From Posidoniimonas corsicana (GTDB lineage: Bacteria; Planctomycetota; Planctomycetia; Pirellulales; Lacipirellulaceae): 64,000 nucleotides of DNA. Shown piece by piece: positions 18,566-27,739 of the stretch (the stretch's first letter is position 1; each line of letters opens with the position of its first letter). Below the pieces are notes generated by a model. That model worked only from the letters and a program-made list of their open reading frames with translations, made no database searches and was not told where the DNA came from. The translations under genes were made by a program, and so were the position numbers. The stretch covers positions 434,001-498,000 of the forward strand of contig NZ_SIHJ01000002.1 of the NCBI RefSeq assembly GCF_007859765.1. The letters run 5' to 3'.

Positions 18566-19549
18566 ATGAAAGTAATCTCGACACTATGTGTCACTTTACT
18601 CGCTTCTAGCATTTGCCTTCAGTCTGAAGGTGCCATTGAACTTAACAACTACACTCTCAATTTTACGGCCGCCGCAGTAGCCGACGGCGTTGCCCCAGGT
18701 GATCTGGCAAGCCTAGGCATTAGTAACCTGACTAATGTTGATGAGTGGGGATTCGAGGCCAGGTCATTCATTGGCTTCACGGACGGTGGCGTAGGTGGTG
18801 CCGGCGTGATCAGTGCTGGAGACACCTTTAAGGACTACATTGCAGTCCAGGTTACAGGCTTTGAACCTGCAGGAGGAGGCAACATCACCCCGCTAAGATA
18901 CGGCGGCGGGGTTGCCGGAAAGACCCATGAACTGACGGCACTGGTGGAGATTTCTGGCGTACAGCTTACGAATAACACTTACGCCATAACCGGCCTATCT
19001 CGGTTCGACATCTACTTCGATGCTGGAGACAGCACGGACCCATCCCTTGGTCCGACGGGTGGAGTCGACTACGCCTATACGCCCGCTGATTTTTCTAACC
19101 TCAACACGTTTGATGACGGGACTTTGGTCGAATCGGCCGGCCTGGTTGCGGGGGGAGGCAACAACTCCGGCCCCGTGCTGCCCAACGGCACCATTAGTTT
19201 AGTTCTGACTCTGATCGACCAAATTGTCGGCGACACGTTTGAGATCGATTTCCTTGATCAGAATGGCAGCCCTCTGGCCATTGGAGGTCTGCACCTGGGA
19301 TTGGCTGACGCGAACAATCTACTGGATAACACCACTTTGGTGTCGGCAATCGCAACCAAGTTTGGGTTCAATCCCGGCGTGGCCAACAGCCCACCTCCTG
19401 GGCTGTACGTAGGTGGCGACTTCGATTTTGGTTTCGCATCAAGTTCGGAAGGTTCGTTGAACAAGGTTCTAATCCCCGAGCCTACGACTTTCCTAGTTTG
19501 GAGCGTGTTGGCCATGACCGCTTTGAGTGCTCGCAGGCACCGCGTGTGA
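18566..19549 (+). CDS. PEP-CTERM sorting domain protein
   Basis: A 327-residue exported protein. I choose ATG 18566 because an AAGAGGA ribosome-binding site lies five bases upstream and a signal peptide starts immediately (KVISTLCVTLLASSICLQS, cleaved near EGA). The body is a beta-rich, Asn/Asp/Gly-rich domain without a family I can name. The C terminus is a standard tripartite sorting signal: PEP motif (IPEPTT), hydrophobic helix and a basic end (ARRHRV). It is a probable substrate of the exosortase encoded 2 kb away and the closest substrate gene to that operon. Confidence 0.9.
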   Translation: MKVISTLCVTLLASSICLQSEGAIELNNYTLNFTAAAVADGVAPGDLASLGISNLTNVDEWGFEARSFIGFTDGGVGGAGVISAGDTFKDYIAVQVTGFEPAGGGNITPLRYGGGVAGKTHELTALVEISGVQLTNNTYAITGLSRFDIYFDAGDSTDPSLGPTGGVDYAYTPADFSNLNTFDDGTLVESAGLVAGGGNNSGPVLPNGTISLVLTLIDQIVGDTFEIDFLDQNGSPLAIGGLHLGLADANNLLDNTTLVSAIATKFGFNPGVANSPPPGLYVGGDFDFGFASSSEGSLNKVLIPEPTTFLVWSVLAMTALSARRHRV

Positions 19550-19583
19550 TCCTTGCGGTTAGATTCTTAGAGTGCTTGATTTC

Positions 19584-19619
19584 GGCCGGGGCTTGCATCT
19601 AGCAGGCCCCGGCCTTTTT
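19584..19619 (+). terminator. Rho-independent terminator of the PEP-CTERM gene
   Basis: GGCCGGGGC pairs perfectly with GCCCCGGCC, extended by three more pairs including one wobble, around a 7-base loop. A TTTTT run follows at once. It lies 35 bases after the stop codon at 19549. Confidence 0.85.
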
Positions 19620-20049
19620 GTTTGGAACATCGCAAGGCTCCCCACATCTGAACAAGGCTCCATCGGCTAAGCCCTCGAGCCCGATACCCTAAATTCAGAG
19701 AAGTTCCTAGTAGGGGCCTACCGTTTGCCGAGGAGACTAGAACAGAGTCGGTCCAATCTGCTGGCTTTCGGCGAGGTGGCCATTCCCTAGCGTCGAACGG
19801 GAATGCTGCGTCCACGGTACGCACAAGCACAATACTCATGGCCATGCTCTCTCTGGCAGAACGCTGGCTGATGTAGGGGCGATGTTCAACCTCAAACCAG
19901 GTTCTTTGCCGATTGCTATTCACCCCTCTTTCCTGGACCAGAAAAATCTAGACACGGCCCCCCCGATCTTGCCAGGTTGGCCTGCTATCAAGAACTTGAT
20001 CCGCACGTTGTGAGGGTCTCCCCCGCCGACTAGGCCAGGAGACCGAACG
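19620..20049. other. Non-coding stretch left of the decayed insertion sequence
   Basis: About 430 bases. A minus-strand frame (19567-19923) runs through it, but it spans the terminator and shows no signal, domain or codon preference like its neighbours, so I do not call it. The right part presumably includes the left end of the IS3 remnant; no clear terminal inverted repeat could be matched by eye. Confidence 0.4.
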
Positions 20050-21213
20050 ATGAGTTCAAAGCTTAGAAGACGACGCAGCCTAGAGCAGATCGTGAAGAAG
20101 CAGCGGGACGCAGACGCGATGCTGAATGCGGGCAAGGGTTTGCGGCCGTGCGGCAGTCGTTGGAGGTGAGTAAGTCGTCGCTGGAGCGTTGGCGCAAGCA
20201 GTATGGCGGGACAAAGTCGGGGGAGGCGATTCGGCTGAAGAAGTAGGAAGACGAAAACCGCTGGCTGAAGCATCTGGTGTCGGACCTCCTGCTCGACAAT
20301 CAGGTGCTGAAGATCTTCGCGGAGGGAGATTTCTGAGCCCATCTCGGAAGCGAGCGGCGGTGGTCGAGCTGCGCAAGCAGCTTGACCTATGCGAGCGGAG
20401 GGCGTGCCGAGCGATTGGCCAGCCGCGGTCGAGTCAGCGTTACGAGCCGAAGCAACGGGGCTACGAGCCCCGTCTGCTGAAGCCGATACCGCAACTGGCG
20501 CGGAGGCGGACGGCGTTCGTCTACCGCCGCATCGCGGCATTGTTGCGTTCGGACGGCTTCCGGACGAGCAAATCGTGGGTACTCCGCTGTAGCGTCGCGA
20601 GGTGCTGAAAATGCCGCAGAAGATGCATAAACGCCGCCAACCAGGCATTGCGGAGGACGGCTGCAACCGCCAACGGGCGATGCATATAGGAAACACGTTT
20701 GGGCATTGGGACTTTACGTTTGACAAAGACCTAGCCTGGGACACAACTGAAGTGGCTATCGATCGTCGATGAGCACACGCACGAGTTCCTGGCGCTTAAT
20801 TGCGCCCGGAGCATCACGAGCGATGACGCAGTCGACTCGCTGGCAGAGTTGTTCGCGATGCCGGACGTGCCCAAACGCATCCGCTCTGACAACAGGTTGG
20901 AGTTCACCGCTAAAGCGATCCAGCGATGGCTTATGCAGATGGAAGTTGGCGTGCTGTACATCGAGCCGGGCAGCCCGTCGCAGAACTGCTACGCCGAGGG
21001 CTTCCACAGCCGCTTGCATGATGAGTTCCTGACAATCGAAGAGTTCGGGATCGTGGCGTAGGCGAGGATGCTCACGGCCGCATGGCGGGACGACTACGAC
21101 CACGAACGCCCGCACGGCTCACTTGGGTATCGGACTCCCGACGTGTTCGCGCGTGCAGCCCCCACTCCGCTCCGGAGCTTGATTTGGCCACGCCTCAACA
21201 AGCCACTCCGCTA
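20050..21213 (+). pseudogene. Decayed IS3-family insertion sequence (orfA and orfB remnants)
   Basis: The OrfA part opens as MSSKLRRRRSLEQIVKKQRD, continues after a frameshift near 20139 as SLEVSKSSLERWRKQYGG, and is cut by an in-frame TAG near 20243. OrfB starts with a recognisable SRKRAAVVELRKQL/ERRACRAIGQPRS section, then degenerates. The DDE core survives in pieces: LSIVDEHTHEFLAL, IRSDNRLEF (the usual SDNG has lost its glycine) and NCYAEGFHSRLHDEF, with a stop near 21059 before the HERPHGSLGY end. The element cannot produce an active transposase. It lies inside the accessory region. Confidence 0.85.
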
Positions 21214-21318
21214 AGCGGGGGCTGCCAGGTTAACTACACTGAATTCTTACCACGGGTGGTACAGGAAATCGATGCTGGTCGGAATCACTGGCATTCGGAC
21301 TTCCCAGGACAGTCAAAC

Positions 21319-22308
21319 CTAGACCAAGCACATGCGCCCCGCCTGAATCGATGCTGACGGAGCGATCCCGAACCTCAGGACCGCCCGGATGGTTTCGGCT
21401 TCCTCGGTTACGGAAATGCATCGAACTGCCCCTTGCCGTCGAGCATTAGTGAGGACGGGAATCGACATCATTGGCTGTGACTGAAACCCGAGCGCTGTGA
21501 GCACTAGCCAGACCCGCTGCATGATTCTGCCGATCAATACATCGTCCGAACTTTCCTCCCGAGATGTTCTGACAATAGCCAAACCGCTGGCACTTAGTAC
21601 CAGATTCCTTGCCTTCGTGAAGAACACGCGCTGCAAGACGCCAGCCGTCAACAGAGCGTTAGGCACTAGATGCAGGTAAGGCAGTAGCATTCGGTCGCCA
21701 AGTGACGCCTCCAGACTTCCGATCGGCAAGCCCGACTCCGTCGCTTCCATTGCAGGCCGATCGAAGCGCACATTGTCGAGGAAGGCCCGCAGCATCGCTG
21801 GCTGGCTGAACATCTCCGCGTCAGCTCGACCAATCGTGTCGGCAAGAGACTCAAGCTCCTGACGGTCAGTCACCCACTCGATCGCTACCCCGGCCTCGTT
21901 TGCGACTGAGCTTCGCAAATCAGCCGCCTCTTCGTTTGATAGAATGCGGCCATCATACAGCCTTCGGTTTGTATGCCTGTCTTGTATGGGTTGCGGCACC
22001 GCCAAGACTTCGACGCGTTCCCTTTCGATGTTGATAATGGCCACGTTATTCGGCCCGCTACCTAGCGTCACCTCGCAGTCCAAGCCGTTGAACGCGGCGG
22101 TCTGGGCGATGTTCTCAACCGCAGCGCCGCACGCGATTCTCGCCATACGCTGCCCCGCGTTCATCGGTGAACGGTCGCGAGTTTCATCGACGCTTACCGC
22201 GATCCTCGCCAGTGACGGCTCAACATCAAAGCGCCAGGGCTGTGTATTGTCGCCAGACGGCGCGAGAACGGCGGCTTCGATAAGGGATCTAAACGGCTCC
22301 TGGATCAT
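21319..22308 (-). CDS. Nitroreductase-like flavoprotein (Acg/Rv3131 type)
   Basis: A 329-residue protein of the atypical nitroreductase branch represented by mycobacterial Acg. The FMN-binding opening is LIEAAVLAPSGDNTQPWRF, followed by an internal duplication of the fold typical of the group and RHTNRRLYDG. I choose ATG 22308, which has GGAGGG upstream; a TTG at 22323 is possible. It overlaps the end of the ThiF-like gene by 20 bases, so the two are probably co-translated. In mycobacteria a ThiF domain and this domain occur fused in one protein (Rv1355c/MoeY-like), which supports a joint function. The substrate is unknown. Confidence 0.8.
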   Translation of the reverse strand: MIQEPFRSLIEAAVLAPSGDNTQPWRFDVEPSLARIAVSVDETRDRSPMNAGQRMARIACGAAVENIAQTAAFNGLDCEVTLGSGPNNVAIINIERERVEVLAVPQPIQDRHTNRRLYDGRILSNEEAADLRSSVANEAGVAIEWVTDRQELESLADTIGRADAEMFSQPAMLRAFLDNVRFDRPAMEATESGLPIGSLEASLGDRMLLPYLHLVPNALLTAGVLQRVFFTKARNLVLSASGLAIVRTSREESSDDVLIGRIMQRVWLVLTALGFQSQPMMSIPVLTNARRQGAVRCISVTEEAETIRAVLRFGIAPSASIQAGRMCLV

Positions 22309-23224
22309 CGGCAAACCCTCCAAGAATGCGCCGCTTCAGGACAGCACGTTTGATCCTCTGAAGAACGCCGCGGTTCCCGAACGCGAGACGGCCTCGGCTC
22401 AACTTCCTTCGGTAGGCGTCGAACTGAAAGAAATGCGGCGCGGGCTTGGTTTCATGCGGCCTTAGTAACACTGCAATCGCCTCGGCGGCGAGCACGCCGC
22501 TCGCAAGTCGACACGCGAGCGAAGCGGATGGCCCTCGCTGTTCTGCGATGCTTGCCTTGGAAAGATCGGTGTACGGCAGATGGGTGGCGCGCGGGGTCAG
22601 GCCGATGACAAACGCCACCAGCCGGTCCAGTTCGTCCATGTCGTCCCGCATGTCAAAATAATCGTCGAAGCTCATTCCCTTGGGATCAAACGTGATCCAA
22701 GCGGTGCTGAACCCGATGGGGCCGGCCGTGATCGACCAGACACCCTGGCGCGCCGCTTGCCCGAACACTAAGCGCCGGGCGTCGGTTGCGAAGAAATCAA
22801 GACCGTCGACGTAGAGATCAGCGTCCGAGAGAAATTCGTCTATGTTCTGCGGTCCCACCTTCGAGGGCATCACCCGGATGTCCAACTCCGGATTGACGCC
22901 CAGGGCCGCTTCGGCCATGGCCTCGGCCTTGTTGCGTCCCAGGTTGGGCACGGTGGCGCCGTACTGCCGGTTGAAATTGGCGACCGTGAACACATCTGGG
23001 TCCGCAATGGTGAAGCGTCCGATCCCTAGACGCGCTAGGGTCATAAGGTGCACGCCCCCTACCCCACCCATTCCGGCGATTGCGACCCGGCTATTCCGCA
23101 GCCTTAGCTGCTCTTCTTCATCGATCAGCCCAATGTTGCGTTCGAAAGCTCGCTGGTAGTTCCACACGGTCTCTTGCTCCCGCCCCATTGGGGCCGTCGG
23201 CGCGACTGCGGAATCACAGACCAT
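22289..23224 (-). CDS. ThiF/E1-like adenylyltransferase
   Basis: A 311-residue E1-superfamily enzyme that would activate a carboxylate with ATP. The nucleotide-binding loop is VAIAGMGGVGGVH, followed by IADPDVFTVANFNRQ with the conserved Asp and Arg, and a VDGLDFF Asp motif. I see no Cys-x-x-Cys zinc pair and no obvious catalytic thiol like that of full E1 enzymes, so it probably forms an acyl-adenylate only. The opening WNYQRAFERNIGLIDEEEQ is characteristic of a ThiF group found with FeeM-like and nitroreductase-like genes. No ubiquitin-like or ThiS-like partner is encoded nearby. Confidence 0.9.
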   Translation of the reverse strand: MVCDSAVAPTAPMGREQETVWNYQRAFERNIGLIDEEEQLRLRNSRVAIAGMGGVGGVHLMTLARLGIGRFTIADPDVFTVANFNRQYGATVPNLGRNKAEAMAEAALGVNPELDIRVMPSKVGPQNIDEFLSDADLYVDGLDFFATDARRLVFGQAARQGVWSITAGPIGFSTAWITFDPKGMSFDDYFDMRDDMDELDRLVAFVIGLTPRATHLPYTDLSKASIAEQRGPSASLACRLASGVLAAEAIAVLLRPHETKPAPHFFQFDAYRRKLSRGRLAFGNRGVLQRIKRAVLKRRILGGFADDPGAV

Positions 23225-23676
23225 ATCTGACTCTCTGGGCGGGTTTGTGCAAGAAGGTGGGTTGGAAAGATAGGTAAATATAGGGCGCGGGAACCGACGA
23301 CCCTGCGAGTCCGGCTAAGAGGTCGACAGTTCAGCAGCACCACAATGGGAGGGTTGGTAAGCAAGCTGCCCTTTGTGGTTATGGGTAATTTCGCGTGATG
23401 CTACTTACCGAAAAACGACCCACCTACTCTCTACAAATTCCGGCAATTTGGTATAAGCCTCATATTGAGCAAACGGAACTCTTCTCTTAACCCCCCCGTT
23501 CAACTCCAACTTTGACTGTGCACCTGTGGGGCAGAGCAGTCGAGCTTGTGGGCAGCGTCAGCACGCCGGTTAAAGCGCACAAGAAAAGTGTGCTTTACTA
23601 GGCCGGACTGTGTGGCTTTGTATTCTCGAGCGAAGGACTCGCCGCTACCGCTACCCGTGCACAACGAGGAGCAGGT
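23225..23676. other. Divergent promoter region between thiF-like and feeM-like genes
   Basis: 452 bases between two divergently read genes, so it should carry both promoters. A TATAAG at about 23452-23457 could be a -10 element for the plus strand, with no clear -35. GAGGAG at about 23667-23672 is the ribosome-binding site of the FeeM-like gene. Nothing else recognised. Confidence 0.4.
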
Positions 23677-24462
23677 ATGCGCGCGACAACTGCAGCCCCG
23701 GGCCTTCGCCAGTCTGATACGATCAAGATCGCCACGTCGATGGCCAATTTGAGGGCCTCCCTAGGCCTTGCCTACGACGCGTACCGCAAGGGTGGTCTGA
23801 CGACCCCCAACTCCAGTAGGATGCGGATCACCCCATACCATTTGCTGCCAACCACCGAGGTATTCCTCGGCGTCGATGAGAGTGGGCCGGTATGCACACT
23901 GTCGATGGTTCACGACGGCAAACTTGGGCTACCGATGGAGAACACGTTCTCGGGTGAGATTGCGGAGTTGCGAAAAGCAGGTTTCCGATGTGCAGAGGGG
24001 TCGTGCCTTGCCTACCGGCTTGGCGGTTCGGAGACGAGCTTCGCAACGGTTGCGAAGCTGATGAGTTTTGCAATCCAGTGTGCTGCTCACCGAGAATTCG
24101 ACTACATCCTCCTGGCGGTCCACCCTCGGCACGCACCGTTCTACTGCCGCTTCTATGGCGCGGAGTACTTGGCGGACGGCGCGCAGCCCCACGAAGCGGT
24201 GCATGGCAGCCCGGCGGTCGCGCTGAAGTTCAATCTCAAGCAACTGCCGCCAGCCGGTTCGCGGTCATACAAGCGGATTTTTGCGGTCCGCCACTCCGCG
24301 ACGGAATTGAAGTACCGCCCGCTGCGGCCGGCAGTCTTGGCGGAACTCGAACGGCTGTACGTCCAAGACAATGCACGTGAAACCGTGCCCTTTACGGAAG
24401 GCCGTGAACGAAGTGTCGAGGCTAACCGCTTCGACCGCCGTGAAAACCGCATCGCGGTTTAG
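23677..24462 (+). CDS. FeeM-like N-acyl amino acid synthase (exosortase-associated acyltransferase group)
   Basis: A 261-residue GNAT-fold protein of the group that joins a fatty acyl chain from acyl-ACP to an amino acid. The family features I recognise are the start ATSMANLRASLGLAYDAYRKGGL, the LSMVHDGKLGLPMENTFSGEI segment, and LLAVHPRHAPFYCRFYGAEYL, which lies over the acyl-carrier-binding part of the fold. Relatives also occur as PEP-CTERM/exosortase-associated acyltransferases. The start ATG 23677 has GAGGAG upstream. The gene is divergent from thiF/nitroreductase and convergent with the exporter genes. The amino acid and acyl chain used cannot be inferred. Confidence 0.82.
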   Translation: MRATTAAPGLRQSDTIKIATSMANLRASLGLAYDAYRKGGLTTPNSSRMRITPYHLLPTTEVFLGVDESGPVCTLSMVHDGKLGLPMENTFSGEIAELRKAGFRCAEGSCLAYRLGGSETSFATVAKLMSFAIQCAAHREFDYILLAVHPRHAPFYCRFYGAEYLADGAQPHEAVHGSPAVALKFNLKQLPPAGSRSYKRIFAVRHSATELKYRPLRPAVLAELERLYVQDNARETVPFTEGRERSVEANRFDRRENRIAV

Positions 24463-24475
24463 TTCGTCCGACCGA

Positions 24476-25525
24476 TCAGCGTGGCAGAGCCCCTGCCAAC
24501 TGAAGGGTTACGTCGACCCTCAGCCCGATCAGTAGTCCTTCGCCGTCCTCGACGTTAACCAAGACCTCGCGGGTCTTCGTGTCGTAGATCTCGTTCGGGG
24601 CGCCTGAGAACAGCTGCTTGGCGGCCATACGTGGACTTAGCGATGCGACGACCCCTTCGAAGGTCCGACCCGGAAGGCCGTCAGCGATGAAGGTGACCTT
24701 CGAGCCAACCGTCACACGCGGGGCGTCTAGCTCCTCGACAAACGCTCGCACTCGCAATCGACGGGTGTCGGACAGCACGGCAACTGACGTCGCTGAAGCT
24801 GGCGTTAGCAGCTCTCCGATCTCGGCGTCGATGTCCAGCACCTGAGCATCGCAGGGCGCGGTAAGCGTCGTCTTGTCGAATGCTACCCTCGCGGCCTCAA
24901 CGGCCGCATTGGCGGCGGCAACCCGAGCGTCGGCGAGCCGCAGCTCATCCTCTCGTGCCGGCGCCTCGATCAACGCGACGCGAGCGTTGGCCGCGGCGAG
25001 ATCGGCGCGCAGCGTCTCGACGCCCGACCGGGCGTCGTCGGCTTCCTGCTCGGGCACCGCTCGGTGGCTCTCGAGCTGCTCAATCCGTGTCAGTGAGGTC
25101 ATCGCTAACGCGAGTCGTGAAGCGGCGGCCCGCTGCAAGGCACGAGCTTCTTCCCTCTCTTGAGGGCGAGCGCCGTTAACCAGGCGATCGCGTTGTGCAA
25201 TCGCCGAAGCGAGCTCGGCCTCGGCGGCTTTGACGTTGAGTCGTGCGGTGCGGTCGTCCAACCGCAGCAGCGGCTGGCCCTTCTGAACGTGGTCACCAAC
25301 GGAGACCAGCCGCTCGACCAGGGTCCCGCTCACCTCTGGAGAGAGAGCAATCTCTTCTGTTGCGCCCTCCACGATTCCGGGCGCCGACACCGCCTGGGTG
25401 ACGCCAATATCGTGGGAAGTCGGCATCTCGTCCGCGTTTGAGCGGTAGTCGACCAACGCCGCGGCGGCGGCGATGGCGGTGAACATCACTGCGGGGAAGA
25501 TGATCCGAGACATATTGACGAGCAT
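24476..25525 (-). CDS. HlyD/DevB-type periplasmic adaptor
   Basis: A 349-residue membrane-fusion protein. One N-terminal membrane anchor (about residues 6-24) is followed by a lipoyl/barrel-sandwich half (GTLVERLVSVGDHVQKGQPLLRLD), a long Ala/Arg/Glu-rich helical hairpin (about 70-205) and the second lipoyl half (LTAPCDAQVLDIDAEIGEL) with beta-barrel. It is the last gene of a permease-ATPase-adaptor set like cyanobacterial DevBCA or MacAB. It would link the inner-membrane pump to an outer-membrane channel, which is not encoded here. Confidence 0.9.
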   Translation of the reverse strand: MLVNMSRIIFPAVMFTAIAAAAALVDYRSNADEMPTSHDIGVTQAVSAPGIVEGATEEIALSPEVSGTLVERLVSVGDHVQKGQPLLRLDDRTARLNVKAAEAELASAIAQRDRLVNGARPQEREEARALQRAAASRLALAMTSLTRIEQLESHRAVPEQEADDARSGVETLRADLAAANARVALIEAPAREDELRLADARVAAANAAVEAARVAFDKTTLTAPCDAQVLDIDAEIGELLTPASATSVAVLSDTRRLRVRAFVEELDAPRVTVGSKVTFIADGLPGRTFEGVVASLSPRMAAKQLFSGAPNEIYDTKTREVLVNVEDGEGLLIGLRVDVTLQLAGALPR

Positions 25526-25554
25526 TGGGGTAGCATCCGTGCTGGCTAAGGCGC

Positions 25555-26295
25555 TTAGGCTGTCGAATGCACTAAGCGGCCACTGTCCATAGAAACGATA
25601 CGATCCGCGGCGCCGCCCGATGGAAGAATCCTGTGGTCGTGTGTGACAATTATCAGCGTTTTTCCCTCTTCAACCGTCAACTCCCTAAGCAGCCGCATCG
25701 CCTGCTTACCGGATTCCGCATCGAGCGACGCCGTCGGCTCGTCGGCTAGGACGAGTTGGGGGTCGGCGGCGACTGCGCGGGCGACCGCGATCCGCTGGCA
25801 CTGACCAACACTGAGCCGCTGCGGGGCCTCGCGCGCTTTGTCGGCAATGCCCACTCGCTCCAGGAGCCACAAAGCCTTCTCCTCAGCGTCACGACTGTTC
25901 TGCCCGTCTAAGCGCAGCGGGGTGGCGACGTTCTCAATTGCTGTGAGGCCTCGGATCAGATGGAAGCGTTGGAAGATGAATCCTAGGCTTCTTCGTCTCA
26001 GCCTGGCTCGTTGTTCCAAGGACAGGCCGAGCACGTCCTGCCCAAGTACCCGCACGTCACCCGCATCCGGCGTCAGTAGGCAGCCGATGATCGACATGAG
26101 CGTCGTCTTGCCGCTGCCCGACGGCCCAAGCAGGTAGACGCACTCGCCTGGTTCGATCCGAAGGTCGATCGACCGCAGGACTTGGGTTGTGGCAGAGCCG
26201 CGCGTGAACGATTTGGCGACTCCCGACAGCACGACCGCCGCGTCCGCGAGGCGATCAGGTTGTTCGCGTTCGATGACCTGTGTGGAACGGCTCAT
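25555..26295 (-). CDS. DevA/LolD-type ABC transporter ATPase
   Basis: A 246-residue nucleotide-binding subunit of the MacB/LolD class. Walker A is LLGPSGSGKTTLM (about residues 56-68), the signature is LSVGQCQRIAVARA with the usual LSGGQ changed to LSVGQ, and Walker B is LVLADEPTASLD. It lies 15 bases after the permease gene and 29 before the adaptor, so the three genes form an operon. Transporters of this class do not move cargo through a channel but transmit force to the periplasm to extract or expel lipids, peptides or glycolipids. Confidence 0.95.
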   Translation of the reverse strand: MSRSTQVIEREQPDRLADAAVVLSGVAKSFTRGSATTQVLRSIDLRIEPGECVYLLGPSGSGKTTLMSIIGCLLTPDAGDVRVLGQDVLGLSLEQRARLRRRSLGFIFQRFHLIRGLTAIENVATPLRLDGQNSRDAEEKALWLLERVGIADKAREAPQRLSVGQCQRIAVARAVAADPQLVLADEPTASLDAESGKQAMRLLRELTVEEGKTLIIVTHDHRILPSGGAADRIVSMDSGRLVHSTA

Positions 26296-26310
26296 TGCGA
26301 CTTCTGCGGG

Positions 26311-27432
26311 CTACTGGAGGACGATGGCCGGATCGACTCGCCGGAGCTTAAAGTATGGGGCGAGCGACGCTAACAGGCAGATGAGCGTCACGAGCACGCA
26401 ACTGGTAATGCTTATCCACCACGGTACGGTAATCGGGGCACGGGGCGTACTGCACAGCGTCTGAACCACCGCCACTGCCAAGAGGCCCGCGGCCGACCCT
26501 GCGAGGGCAAGTAACATCGCCTGGCTGAACACAACCGCGCGCAACTGCGGCTCAGTGGCGCCGATCGCCTTGAGAGTGGCGTACTCATGCACCCGATCGA
26601 GCACCGACGCGTAGAGCGTTTGGGCAACGACGATCAGACCCACAATTAGCCCCAGACCGGTCGCGGCCCCGAAGCTAACTCCGATCCCCGTGCGACGCAG
26701 CCAATAGTCGACCGAGACCCACGCGTACTGATCACACGTCATTACTTCCGCATCAGGAAGACGGGCTTTGATTTCTTGCTGCACTTTTCCCGTGTCCGCC
26801 GTTGGGCTCAGCGCCACCAAAAAGTACGAAGCCTGATCGGTCGGCTTCCGCAGATACTCCGCGGCACGGTCTATCGTCGTGAAGACGTACGGGGTCACAA
26901 GGAACCCCAGGACTCCCTCGGTATAGCCGACAACGCGGGCGCGGCGGCGTCCGATCTCGCGCAGCTCACCGACTTGCGGGTTCTCGACCTTGTCGAGATC
27001 GCCGACGTCCAGAAACACCGCATCGGGCTCGCGGATGCTGCGCGGGTCGCCAACGGCAACCTGCCCCGCCGCACCGAGCAATGACCGGCTGTCACTGCCC
27101 ACGACCAGCACCTGCTCGAACCCTCCGCTCGGCAACGTCATCACAGAATGACCTACAAGGTAAGGCTCCGCCTGCTGCACGCCAGGAATCGAACGGATGC
27201 GGTGCACCCACCTGCGGGGTATGTCGTGGGGGAAGTCGACGTTGTTCATCTTGCGATGACCGACCCAGATCTCGGCGCCCCCCTGGTCCACCAGCAAGCT
27301 CGCCTTGCTGATCAGCCCGATGAAGAGCCCCCCCTGCACGTTGACCAGTACGACAGCGAACACGACCCCTACCAAGGCGGTCGCGAGCTTGCCGCGGTCG
27401 GCCAGCAGCATTTTGGTTGCCAACTCGTCCAT
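26311..27432 (-). CDS. DevC/FtsX-type ABC permease
   Basis: A 373-residue permease with four membrane segments: one near residues 16-40 and three at the C-terminal end, separated by a large periplasmic domain (about 45-255). The layout and the LKAIGATEPQLRAVVFSQAML coupling helix are diagnostic for FtsX/MacB permeases, and the overall sequence is closest in feel to DevC of heterocyst glycolipid export. It is first in the permease-ATPase-adaptor operon. Together with the nearby FeeM-like enzyme this suggests export of an acylated product, which is an inference. Confidence 0.92.
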   Translation of the reverse strand: MDELATKMLLADRGKLATALVGVVFAVVLVNVQGGLFIGLISKASLLVDQGGAEIWVGHRKMNNVDFPHDIPRRWVHRIRSIPGVQQAEPYLVGHSVMTLPSGGFEQVLVVGSDSRSLLGAAGQVAVGDPRSIREPDAVFLDVGDLDKVENPQVGELREIGRRRARVVGYTEGVLGFLVTPYVFTTIDRAAEYLRKPTDQASYFLVALSPTADTGKVQQEIKARLPDAEVMTCDQYAWVSVDYWLRRTGIGVSFGAATGLGLIVGLIVVAQTLYASVLDRVHEYATLKAIGATEPQLRAVVFSQAMLLALAGSAAGLLAVAVVQTLCSTPRAPITVPWWISITSCVLVTLICLLASLAPYFKLRRVDPAIVLQ

Positions 27433-27739
27433 CTAAGACTCAAGGGAAAGTGCACACGATGCCCGCACAACCCTACGTCACACGGGTAGGAAGGCGGTCC
27501 GTTCATAGCAGATGATTGGGCGGGGGTCAGCACTAGTTCCGTTGCAGGCAAGCTAGCCCTACTTTTGGGGGCGATTTGGCCGGACTAGGCAGTCCTACTG
27601 GGGGGAAGGCGGCGGCGGTCTGCCGAGAATCGCCTGGCCGACCGAAGAGTGGCGCCGGAAGCGCCGATCTAGGTAAGGTGGGAAATCGGACCGCACTTTG
27701 GCCGGTCTAGCCGACGGCGCCGAGACGGAGCACATCCGG
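27433..27739. other. Divergent intergenic region upstream of the exporter operon
   Basis: 307 bases between the exporter permease gene (minus) and a small membrane protein (plus). Presumably holds the exporter promoter. No repeat, hairpin or operator was recognised. Confidence 0.4.

Noticed and set aside
19567-19923. 118-codon minus-strand frame
   Set aside because: It runs through the terminator at 19584-19619, lacks a recognisable domain, and its composition does not match neighbouring genes.
19930-21240. Terminal inverted repeats of the IS3 remnant
   Set aside because: Candidate ends near 19950 and 21230 share only short C-rich stretches; no convincing matching ends or target duplication.
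23225-23676. LuxR-type box before the FeeM-like gene, suggested by similarity of FeeM to AHL synthases
   Set aside because: No 20-bp dyad of the lux-box type and no LuxR gene nearby.
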